A DNA stretch of 64,000 nucleotides from an uncultured Cryomorphaceae bacterium. Lineage in GTDB: Bacteria; Bacteroidota; Bacteroidia; Flavobacteriales; Schleiferiaceae. Shown here piece after piece: positions 43,783 through 51,462 of this stretch. Where the stretch lies: positions 62,001-126,000 of the forward strand of contig CAKZJV010000007.1 in the NCBI GenBank assembly GCA_937120475.1. The letters are read 5' to 3'. The stretch's first letter is position 1; each line of letters opens with the position of its first letter. The position numbers were made by a program, and so were the translations under genes. The notes under the pieces were generated by a model. The model did not search any database, had not been told where the DNA came from, and worked only from the letters and a program-made list of their open reading frames with translations.

Positions 43783-44847
43783 ATGAACATCCTGAACCTC
43801 CCCATCCTGGAAATACTCATCTCCATGGTGTTTATTTTCGCCCTGCTCAGCGTACTGGTGTATTCACTGGTGGAGTGGTACAACCACAAAACCAAGGCCC
43901 GCGGCAAAATGCTGAAGGATTCTATTTACCAGATGCTGGACGACCCTCTCAACGCCAATTACGGTGCGCTGCTTTACCTGCATCCGCTCGTTAGAGGTAC
44001 GGTAAATTACAAGAACAACCGCCCCCCGCAGTACCTGGACAGCACCCTTTTTGCAGAAGCCCTGATAGACATCATCAGCCGCCAGTGGGAAGATGAGGGT
44101 GAAGAGGTGGGGATAGTGGTGAACACAGACGGATCGAAGGAATTTGACTTAAAGCCTGATCCCGCTAAACCGGAGCTTCACAAGCTCACCGACCGTGAAC
44201 TATTCCAAGAGGGCATGGCCCGGATGTCGGACAGCCCTTTTAAAGAGCTGCTGGAATCCTTTTGCCGCAAATCAAAAGGACGCCCGGAACTCATTCTCCT
44301 GATCCGGCAGTGGTTTGACAGCCAGCAGGACCGCGTTTCCGGTTGGTATAAAACCAAGCAGATCCCCAAAAACTGGGTTTTTGCCGTGCTTGTTACCCTC
44401 TTTTTAAACGTAGATAGTTTTTACCTCTACCAGGTAGTGGCGGAAAACAAAGGTATACGCGATGGCCTGGTGAGTATGGCCATGCAGGCAGATTCAACGG
44501 TGCTCCAAAAGGAGGCACAGGAGCAAATACAGTGGAGCCTGGACCACCTGGGGCAAACCAACCTTCCCCTGGGCTGGAACAAGGATATTGCCCCATTGAG
44601 CTGGTGGAGCAAGGACCAACCGACCAAGCCGGAGTCTAAAGCACTGCAGTACCATTACCGCAGAAATTTTAAACCCCAATGGTACGATTATGCCCTTTAC
44701 GTTTTCGGACTGTTCTTTAGCATGCTGATGCTCAGCTTTGGGGCCCCCTTCTGGTTTGATACCCTCAATAAACTCATCAACATCCGCAAGGCCGGTAAAA
44801 AGCCGCAGGCTGTACATACCCCAACGCCCAAAACCACCAATAGCTAA
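43783..44847 (+). CDS. membrane protein, unknown function, paired with the amidohydrolase
   Basis: A 354-residue protein with an N-terminal helix (residues 8-28), a long charged cytosolic region (30-190), and about two or three more helices (NWVFAVLVTLFLNVDSFYLY; YALYVFGLFFSMLMLSFG). The C-terminus GAPFWFDTLNKLINIRKAGKKP looks like a conserved signature. The Trp-rich SGWYKTKQIPKNW precedes the second helix. It lies 5 bases before an amidohydrolase gene and both have higher GC than their neighbours. Function unknown. Confidence 0.6.
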   Translation: MNILNLPILEILISMVFIFALLSVLVYSLVEWYNHKTKARGKMLKDSIYQMLDDPLNANYGALLYLHPLVRGTVNYKNNRPPQYLDSTLFAEALIDIISRQWEDEGEEVGIVVNTDGSKEFDLKPDPAKPELHKLTDRELFQEGMARMSDSPFKELLESFCRKSKGRPELILLIRQWFDSQQDRVSGWYKTKQIPKNWVFAVLVTLFLNVDSFYLYQVVAENKGIRDGLVSMAMQADSTVLQKEAQEQIQWSLDHLGQTNLPLGWNKDIAPLSWWSKDQPTKPESKALQYHYRRNFKPQWYDYALYVFGLFFSMLMLSFGAPFWFDTLNKLINIRKAGKKPQAVHTPTPKTTNS

Positions 44848-44852
44848 GAGCC

Positions 44853-46172
44853 ATGGAAAAATTCACCAACGCCCATATTCACGTTTTTACCGGTGACTGT
44901 GCCCCGGATAGTTTCCTGAAAGTCATTCCCATAAGCCTGGTCCGCAAATTCCCCAGGCGCTTAAAGTGGTTGATCCAGACCCGGGGAGTGCGCAGCCTCA
45001 TCGTATGGTTCGCCTCCTGGGGTTCAAGGCGGGATGCCCAACTGCGCAACACGGTAGAAAAATACATCAGCTTCCTGGAAATAGGCACCACTGCCACCCA
45101 ACTGGAAATCTTCATCAAAGGTTTCAAGGTAGCCAAGAGCTATTCCGCTTCGCCCCGGATTGTGGCCCTGCCGCTGGACATGGACTATATGGATGAGGAT
45201 CAGGAAATTGTAATGAACTACAACACCCAACTGAAGGATGTAAAGCGCATTAAGAAGTATTACCCGGATAATTTCTTTCCCTTTTTATGCGTGGACCCCC
45301 GTAAACACCAGGGTGAAAATATGCTGCGCTGGGCCCGGAAATTCTTTACCCGGGGCATACGCAGCAAGGAAAGCGAAAAGGTGCATCCCTTTTTCAGCGG
45401 TATTAAAATATACCCGGCCCTGGGCTTTTTTCCCTTTGATCCTGCCCTGGATGAGTTGTACGCCTTTGCCGAGGAGCACGGCCTGCCCGTTATGTCGCAT
45501 TGCACCCGGGTGGGCTCTCAGTATGTGGGAAAAAACATCCGCAGCCTTATTCCCCAGCAGCCGGCCATGATCGGAGTGCCCGGCCACCCGGACTACGAAC
45601 AGGCCCGCCAGGAGATTATAGACAGGATCGCACGATACGATGAAAAAGGCTGGTTGAAGTACACCACCGCTAAGAATAATGATTATGCCTGCGACCTCTT
45701 CGGGCATCCCCAAAATTATGTTCCGGTGCTTTTAAAATATCCTCGCCTTAAAATATGCCTGGCCCATATGGGAGGCTATTCCGAAATACTGAAGCTGAAA
45801 AAAGGGCCCGATGAAGTACAAGAGGTGGATCAGAAAAACTGGTTTGGACTGATCAAAGAGATGATGCAGCAGTACCCTAATTTTTATACGGACATCTCCT
45901 ATACCCTTTCCGGCCTGCAGGCCCATAAAAAGCTTTCCAGGGCCGATGCCCGCTTTATACGCTCGGAGATCAACGCCTTCCTGGATACGCCCGTTCAATC
46001 CACCGGAGAGGCGGACGAGCCGATTGGAAAGCGTGTGCTGTTCGGTACCGATTTTTACATGACCGAGCAGGAAGCCCGGGAACCAGAGCTGTACCAGATG
46101 GCGCGTGAACATCTTCCGCAATGGTTTAAGCGCATGGCGGGGGAAAATTGTGAGCGGTATCTGGGGTTTTAA
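44853..46172 (+). CDS. amidohydrolase-2 family metal-dependent hydrolase
   Basis: A 439-residue TIM-barrel hydrolase. The metal-binding N-terminal HxH is in NAHIHVFTGD, a later His is in MSHCTR, another in LAHMGG, and the catalytic Asp in LFGTDFYMT. These match the amidohydrolase_2 group. There is no signal peptide. It is 5 bases after the membrane-protein gene, so the two probably act together. Substrate unknown. Confidence 0.75.
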   Translation: MEKFTNAHIHVFTGDCAPDSFLKVIPISLVRKFPRRLKWLIQTRGVRSLIVWFASWGSRRDAQLRNTVEKYISFLEIGTTATQLEIFIKGFKVAKSYSASPRIVALPLDMDYMDEDQEIVMNYNTQLKDVKRIKKYYPDNFFPFLCVDPRKHQGENMLRWARKFFTRGIRSKESEKVHPFFSGIKIYPALGFFPFDPALDELYAFAEEHGLPVMSHCTRVGSQYVGKNIRSLIPQQPAMIGVPGHPDYEQARQEIIDRIARYDEKGWLKYTTAKNNDYACDLFGHPQNYVPVLLKYPRLKICLAHMGGYSEILKLKKGPDEVQEVDQKNWFGLIKEMMQQYPNFYTDISYTLSGLQAHKKLSRADARFIRSEINAFLDTPVQSTGEADEPIGKRVLFGTDFYMTEQEAREPELYQMAREHLPQWFKRMAGENCERYLGF

Positions 46173-46215
46173 GTAGGAAAACACCAAACCTATCCAAAAC
46201 AGTTAGTATCCATTT

Positions 46216-46231
46216 ACTTTAGCGCTAAAGT
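46216..46231. repeat. 16-bp perfect palindrome ACTTTAGCGCTAAAGT
   Basis: A complete self-complementary 16-mer 99 bases before the hsdM remnant's ATG. It shares the TTTAGCG/CGCTAAA core with a second hairpin at 46283-46300. Such paired sites can be operators of a restriction-modification controller or transposon scars; which is unknown. Confidence 0.5.
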
Positions 46232-46282
46232 TTGAAGGGCTTTTGGCCTCCTTAAAAGCAACCTTTTAGGTAGCTTCCCTTA

Positions 46283-46300
46283 TTTTAGCTTACGCTAAAA
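46283..46300. repeat. hairpin TTTTAGC-TTAC-GCTAAAA
   Basis: Seven-base arms (46283-46289 and 46294-46300) around a four-base loop, 15 bases before the ATG of the hsdM remnant. It repeats the core of the palindrome at 46216-46231. Confidence 0.45.
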
Positions 46301-46314
46301 ACCGTTATAAAACC

Positions 46315-46668
46315 ATGATCAAAATCCTACAACTCGAAAAAACCCTTTGGGCCACGGCCGACAAGCTGCGCAACAATATGGGTGTGGCCGAATACAAGCA
46401 CGTGGTGCCGAGTTACCCAGCATATCATCAAAATGTAACAGGCTCTTGCAAGAATGCCACCACCCAGGAGATCCGAAAGAACATCCACATCCTTACCCCC
46501 GGCCGTTACGTGGGCTTTGCCGAAGAAGAGGATGACGGTATCCCCTTTGGCGACAAGATGCAACAACTCACTGCAGAACTAGGCGAGCAGTTTAAAGCCT
46601 CCCAGGAGCTGGAACAGCAGATACGGGAGAATTTGAAGGGGATTGGGTTTGAGGTAGCAGAAAACTAA
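46315..46668 (+). pseudogene. internally deleted type I restriction-modification methylase (hsdM remnant)
   Basis: The 117-residue product joins the usual HsdM N-terminus (TLWATADKLRNNMGVAEYKHV) directly to an HsdM C-terminal tail (GSCKNATTQEIRKNIHILTPGRYVGF, then FGDKMQQLTAELGEQFKASQ). A full HsdM is about 500 residues; the methylase domain with the NPPF motif is missing. No hsdS or hsdR gene is in the window. The frame is nevertheless open, so a small protein could be made. It lies between the amidohydrolase and the KAP NTPase. Confidence 0.8.
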
Positions 46669-46679
46669 ACGGTTCATCC

Positions 46680-49571
46680 ATGCTCTCCTTTAAAAAGAAA
46701 AATAAAGAAGAAACAAATTTATTTATTGCTCAGATTATTGAGGAATACGGATACTATCTATCAGTTCCTCCAACCGATCCAAAATCACCTCATTTAATTG
46801 GTTCTAAATATAATGGAGGTCCGGTTGTAGGTCTGATTTATAATGAACACTCGGTAAAGGATTCTGCAAGTTGGAATGGTATTGCAAAAAGAATACATGA
46901 TTTAACATATGAATATATAGATGAATGCCTGATTGTAGTTTTAACCTCCAATCGTATTTCCAGAGATTTTAAATCTTTTATTAACAACGCTATTGAGGAG
47001 TATATATCGTCTGGTCTTGAGAAAAAACGGTTTGAAAAAAGGGCAAAGATTAGATTTTTTAGCCTCTTGGATCTATGGAAAGTAGTTCGGAATTCTCCTA
47101 ATTGGATGGATGATGCCCAAAAAAATGGTTTTGTCATTGAGAGCAATGGCCTTGCTTCAAAAGAATTCCTCGCTGAGCCTTACACAAGCAGAAAGTACAA
47201 AATCAGAGAGAGTTTATTATCCTTAAAAAAAGAGTTGGAGAGGAAATATGACGATTATACTCGGTCCACTGAATTTTATTACCAAAAGGCTCGGGAAGTT
47301 TTTTTAAAATTACAGAATTATGATAAAAAAGATACTCCTTTTTATAAAGGAGAAGGACAGACAAAAGCTGTAAATGATCCTGAAAACGCATATTATTCTT
47401 TTGTTCAGTTAAAAGAGTATTGGGATAAATACTCCAAAGGCCAAAAGCTTTCTCCCTCGGCCTTTGCATTTTATTTGGAAGAGGAAGAAGATGAATATTC
47501 TTTGCACGATTTATTCATTCTAATTAACCGTTTCATTGCTTATATATATAACGATACATGGAATCAGGCTGAATTTAATGAGTACAAACCTCCAAGAGTA
47601 TTACTGAACAACTCTGTTGAGATTCTCCCTGAACACTCAATTGGCGGATTCCTGGACTATGCTGCCAACGGCTTTTATCTGGGGGAAAGAAGTAAGAGAC
47701 GCATGCATTATGCCATAGAGTATTTGCAAGATCCCCAAAACTTGTTCATTACTTTTCCAAAATACCATGAAGAAAGGATTAGCAAAATATTTCTGGGTGG
47801 TATTTATGAAGGGAAGGATTTTCATGAAAACCTCAAAAAGTTTTTTGATTCATTGAATTTCTCTATTAATTCAGAGGAAAATCGGACGGCTTTTTATACA
47901 AGGGTTCTTTACGATAGAAAAGTCAGAACTCTATGGGAAATGAGAACCATAGTTGAGGAGGAGGATGAAGATGTAGCTGGTGATGATTATGATGCGGAGC
48001 GTGAACGAGAAGAGTTGAATAATAGCCGTGAAAAAATACCCTTTCATCTCGATCAGGTGGTAAAAGAAGATAAACTGGGTCGAAAGCCCATTGCTAAAGC
48101 CTTTGCCCGCTTGATTAAAGAGGACATATTCACTAAGGAACTCTCCCACTCCTTTATGGTACACTTACAAGGGGAATGGGGTTCGGGGAAATCCTCCTTC
48201 ATGAATTTTATAGAAGAAGAACTGAACCAGGGAAAAACCCAATGGATAGTAATTAACTACAATGCCTGGCAAAACCAGCATATTGAACCGCCCTGGTGGA
48301 CTTTAATTGATCAGGTTTATCGCCAATCTAAGCAGAGTTTGAAAAGAGGCGATAGATTTATTTTTTGGATTCGAGAAAGATGGCGTAGGGCGATTTGGTA
48401 TAAGGGATGGCAAAAAGCAATGAGCCTGTTCTTAACCCTTTTACTTGTTCTTTTACTCATTCGTTTTGCTCAACCCATATTGACCTTCGCAACTTCAGGT
48501 GATCTGAGTCATAATGATACGGGTATCACACTTGAGGTTATAACGAAGTTGATCATTTCTTTGGCTTCAATGGTGGGAATAATATTCTCTTTTTCTCAAT
48601 TTATATCCGCTCCACTTTTTGTTAATACTTCCAGGCAGGCAGAATCTTTTGTCAAACGGGCTACCGACCCTATGACAAGAATCAAAGATCACTTTGGACG
48701 TTTGGTGAATAATATTGTATCTAAAGAAAAGCGGGAATTGCTCATTTTTATTGACGACATCGACCGTTGCAACCGGGAGTTTATCGTGGAGCTGCTAGAA
48801 GGCATTCAAACCCTGTTTAAAGAAAAACGGGTGCTTTACATTGTGGCGGGTGATAAGCAGTGGATCACCAAAAGTTTTGCCAATACCTATCAGGAATTTA
48901 GCGTAGAGAAGGAAGGAGGAAATGATCGCCTGGGTGAACTATTCCTGGAAAAAGCCTTTCAGCTCTCTTTCCGTATGCCTGAAGTGTCGGAATCTGCCAA
49001 ATGGGAATTCTGGAACCATATTATAGGGGAGAAAAAAGAAGAGCAGAAACAAAGCTTTCAGGAATTAAATGCAGAGAAACAGCAGGAGGTGAGACAAGTT
49101 ATTTCAACCAGCACCGAAGATATTGCCAGTTCTGAATTTATGAACCGTATGGAGCAGGATTTCAACCTGCGCAGTGATGATGTGTCTGACCTGGTGATTG
49201 AAGAAAAGATCAGCGATCAGGAGGAGTTAAAACATCTGCTCAATGATTTTCACTCCTATATCAATACCAACCCAAGAGCCATCATCCGCCTAGCCAATAA
49301 TTACAGCATGATCCGCTCCACGCTGATCGCGGAACGTAAAGATATTTCGACCCGCCATGTTTTCCGTTGGCTGGTTATTGAAGACCTGATCCCTAAAGTA
49401 AGAACGCAGATATACACCTTCGGTGAGTTCAAGGAACTGGAAGAGTTTATAGAAAAAAATGCAGCTAATGATACGGTAAGGAAAAATTGCATGAAGCTCT
49501 TGAAAGGAGGGGAAGAAGAATTTGATGGTGCGTTGACCTTGGAAGAAATCCATAAAATCATTGGCCGGTGA
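46680..49571 (+). CDS. KAP-family P-loop NTPase with transmembrane insert
   Basis: A 963-residue protein. An N-terminal region of about 450 residues, without recognised domain, precedes the KAP domain. Walker A GEWGSGKSS is at residues 498-506, two transmembrane helices interrupt the P-loop fold (about 580-602 and 620-642), and Walker B LLIFIDDIDR is at 687-696. This interrupted fold defines the KAP family, which includes plasmid and phage-exclusion proteins. Base composition is mosaic: 46681-46740 has 14 G/C of 60 whereas 48721-48780 has 27 of 60. It follows an hsdM remnant by 11 bases. Confidence 0.82.
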   Translation: MLSFKKKNKEETNLFIAQIIEEYGYYLSVPPTDPKSPHLIGSKYNGGPVVGLIYNEHSVKDSASWNGIAKRIHDLTYEYIDECLIVVLTSNRISRDFKSFINNAIEEYISSGLEKKRFEKRAKIRFFSLLDLWKVVRNSPNWMDDAQKNGFVIESNGLASKEFLAEPYTSRKYKIRESLLSLKKELERKYDDYTRSTEFYYQKAREVFLKLQNYDKKDTPFYKGEGQTKAVNDPENAYYSFVQLKEYWDKYSKGQKLSPSAFAFYLEEEEDEYSLHDLFILINRFIAYIYNDTWNQAEFNEYKPPRVLLNNSVEILPEHSIGGFLDYAANGFYLGERSKRRMHYAIEYLQDPQNLFITFPKYHEERISKIFLGGIYEGKDFHENLKKFFDSLNFSINSEENRTAFYTRVLYDRKVRTLWEMRTIVEEEDEDVAGDDYDAEREREELNNSREKIPFHLDQVVKEDKLGRKPIAKAFARLIKEDIFTKELSHSFMVHLQGEWGSGKSSFMNFIEEELNQGKTQWIVINYNAWQNQHIEPPWWTLIDQVYRQSKQSLKRGDRFIFWIRERWRRAIWYKGWQKAMSLFLTLLLVLLLIRFAQPILTFATSGDLSHNDTGITLEVITKLIISLASMVGIIFSFSQFISAPLFVNTSRQAESFVKRATDPMTRIKDHFGRLVNNIVSKEKRELLIFIDDIDRCNREFIVELLEGIQTLFKEKRVLYIVAGDKQWITKSFANTYQEFSVEKEGGNDRLGELFLEKAFQLSFRMPEVSESAKWEFWNHIIGEKKEEQKQSFQELNAEKQQEVRQVISTSTEDIASSEFMNRMEQDFNLRSDDVSDLVIEEKISDQEELKHLLNDFHSYINTNPRAIIRLANNYSMIRSTLIAERKDISTRHVFRWLVIEDLIPKVRTQIYTFGEFKELEEFIEKNAANDTVRKNCMKLLKGGEEEFDGALTLEEIHKIIGR

Positions 49572-49632
49572 CCCCCAAAAAACCAAAATTCTCATTTTTA
49601 TTGATACCAACGGGCTGCGGCAAACCAATGGG
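49568..49632 (+). repeat. diverged gene-fragment repeat, copy 1
   Basis: It starts in the stop region of the KAP gene (GTGACCCCC) and reads, in one frame, KTKILIFIDTNGLRQTNG. A second copy lies at 49904-49966. Between the copies many differences in the ILIxI segment fall at third codon positions, as expected for former coding DNA. Confidence 0.6.
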
Positions 49633-49686
49633 GTATACCTCGTCCGGTTGTCGGTAGGGAAGCCTCTCTATTAAAGATGGACAAAC

Positions 49687-49752
49687 TACTTCCGGTCTTG
49701 TTTTCGATACAATCCGCTTTGGGCGGATCACTCAAACTGACAACCGGAAGTA
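49687..49752. repeat. nested inverted repeat
   Basis: TACTTCCGGT (49687-49696) and ACCGGAAGTA (49743-49752) form ten-base arms. Inside lies a second hairpin ATCCGC-TTTGG-GCGGAT (49712-49728). The whole could fold into a long structured RNA or be the end of a mobile element. Confidence 0.5.
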
Positions 49753-49803
49753 AACAAATACCTTTTGAACCTGGACAGAGCTGGAAAACGGATTCGAAAA
49801 GTG

Positions 49804-49859
49804 CATGTCATCCCGAGTGCTCCGGGGCCAGCCCCGGAGTGTATCGAGGGGTGAACATG
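49804..49859. repeat. GC-rich hairpin within an intergenic repeat-like element
   Basis: CTCCGGGGC (49820-49828) and GCCCCGGAG (49831-49839) make a perfect nine-base stem. It is flanked by imperfect outer arms starting CATGTCATCCCGA and ending GAGGGGTGAACATG. The TCATCCCGAG/CGAGGGGTGA pattern resembles interspersed elements common in Bacteroidota genomes (recollection). Confidence 0.55.
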
Positions 49860-49903
49860 TTATGTCATGCCCATTTACCCTTCATCAAACGCTTCCGCTT
49901 TTC

Positions 49904-49966
49904 GTGACACCCCAAACCAAAATCCTCATCTATATCAATACCAACGGGCTGCAGCAAATCGAGGGC
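49904..49966 (+). repeat. diverged gene-fragment repeat, copy 2
   Basis: It starts GTGACACCCCAAACC and reads TKILIYINTNGLQQIEG, then runs on in an open frame of 36 codons ending TIPG and a stop. It pairs with copy 1 at 49568-49632. The rest of 49572-50091 holds no supportable gene; it is flanked on the right by the aldehyde dehydrogenase stop. Confidence 0.6.
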
Positions 49967-50091
49967 AGAACGACCTCCTGCATTGTGCGGATCATTCTTA
50001 CTATACCGGGATAATTAGCAAAATGCTTAAAATCAAAAAAGTTCAAGGAAGGCTACGAATACCCTTAAAAATTAAGTGTGGGGAAAGATAC

Positions 50092-51447
50092 CTATTTCAC
50101 ATAAACCGTTTTACGGTTCACAAATTCCAGGATACCGTCTTTGGAAAGCTCACGGCCATAGCCAGAGTTTTTGGTGCCGCCAAAGGGCAATCGTGGATCG
50201 GACTTTACCAGCTCATTTACAAAGTAGGCACCGTCCGGTACTTCACCGGCCATTTCAAGGGCTTTATCAATATTTGTAGTGCATACGGTAAGTCCTAAAC
50301 CAAAGGATGATTGCCGGGCCAGGGCAAAAGCCTCTTCTATATCACGGGCTTTGATCATAGCCGCCAGTGGACCAAAGGTTTCTTCGTCAAAAGCGGCCAT
50401 ACCGGGTTTTACATTACCAAGCACCGTAGGCTCGTGATAACAATTGTCTTGTTGTCCACCGTATAACAATTTTGCACCTTGTGAAAGGGATTCCTGTTGT
50501 TGTTTATGGAGCTTATCCGCCAGGTCTTTACGGGCCAACACGCCAATTTTTGTGTCTTCTTCTTCGGGATTTCCTGATTTTAGCTCTTTAACACCGTCAA
50601 TAAACTTCTCTACAAAAGCATCGTAAACGGAATCCACCAGGATAAAACGTTTGGCGGAAATACAGCTTTGTCCGCAGTTCATCATACGCGCGGTGAGAGC
50701 CGTTTTTACCGTTTCATCCAAATCGGCATCTTCCAGAACAATAAAAGCATTGCTACCGCCTAATTCCAGCAATGATTTCTTTAGGTATTTTCCAGCAAGA
50801 GCTGCCACGGCAGAGCCTGCGCCACCACTTCCCGTAAGAGAAACAGCCTTGATGGCATCGTGAGACAATATTTGTTCCGTAGTATCGTGATGTACGATCA
50901 GGCTTTGAAACACTCCTTCAGGGAAACCTGCTTTAGAAAATACGCCCTCTATCATTTCGGCACAGCCAAATACATTGGGTGCATGTTTTAATAAGGCGGT
51001 ATTGCCTGCCATCAAGGTAGGGGCCGCAAAACGGAAAACCTGCCAGAAGGGAAAGTTCCAGGGCATAATGGCAAACACCGCTCCGATAGGGTCATGGCGC
51101 ACAAAACTCTGCGAGGCTTCCGTTTTAATGTGTTCTGTTGCCAAAAAGCTCTCCGCGTTTTCGGCATAGTACTCACAGGCCCACGCACATTTTTTCACCT
51201 CGCCTTTGGCTTCGGTTATCGGTTTACCCATTTCACGCGTAATCATCAGGGCATACTCATCTACATTTTCACGAAGCACTTCAGCGGCCTTATTCATCAG
51301 TTTGGCCCGTTGGCTGAAAGGTTGTTTTTTCCAGCTTTCAAAAGCTTCCCCTGAGCCGTTCAGCTTTTGATTAAGGCTATCTTTAGTAAGGCCCTCGTAG
51401 GTGCCAATGGTTTCATTTGTATAGGGGTTTATACTTTGGAACTGCAT
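50092..51447 (-). CDS. NAD(P)-dependent succinate-semialdehyde dehydrogenase-like aldehyde dehydrogenase
   Basis: A 451-residue aldehyde dehydrogenase. Catalytic Glu228 lies in LLELGGSNAF and nucleophile Cys262 in NCGQSCISAKR; the nucleotide region is SLTGSGGAGSAV. It begins SINPYTNETIGTY as in the SSADH group. It would oxidise succinic semialdehyde to succinate, the last step after the GABA transaminase encoded 7 kb upstream in the same run. It is the last gene of the six-gene run. Confidence 0.88.
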   Translation of the reverse strand: MQFQSINPYTNETIGTYEGLTKDSLNQKLNGSGEAFESWKKQPFSQRAKLMNKAAEVLRENVDEYALMITREMGKPITEAKGEVKKCAWACEYYAENAESFLATEHIKTEASQSFVRHDPIGAVFAIMPWNFPFWQVFRFAAPTLMAGNTALLKHAPNVFGCAEMIEGVFSKAGFPEGVFQSLIVHHDTTEQILSHDAIKAVSLTGSGGAGSAVAALAGKYLKKSLLELGGSNAFIVLEDADLDETVKTALTARMMNCGQSCISAKRFILVDSVYDAFVEKFIDGVKELKSGNPEEEDTKIGVLARKDLADKLHKQQQESLSQGAKLLYGGQQDNCYHEPTVLGNVKPGMAAFDEETFGPLAAMIKARDIEEAFALARQSSFGLGLTVCTTNIDKALEMAGEVPDGAYFVNELVKSDPRLPFGGTKNSGYGRELSKDGILEFVNRKTVYVK

Positions 51448-51462
51448 ATCGGAAAAATGAAT

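Noticed and set aside
45285-45713. 142-codon minus-strand frame inside the amidohydrolase gene
   Set aside because: Antisense to conserved catalytic motifs; shadow.
49867-50298. 143-codon plus-strand frame running into the dehydrogenase gene
   Set aside because: The second half is antisense to the dehydrogenase C-terminus; only the 49904 repeat part looks formerly coding, in another frame.
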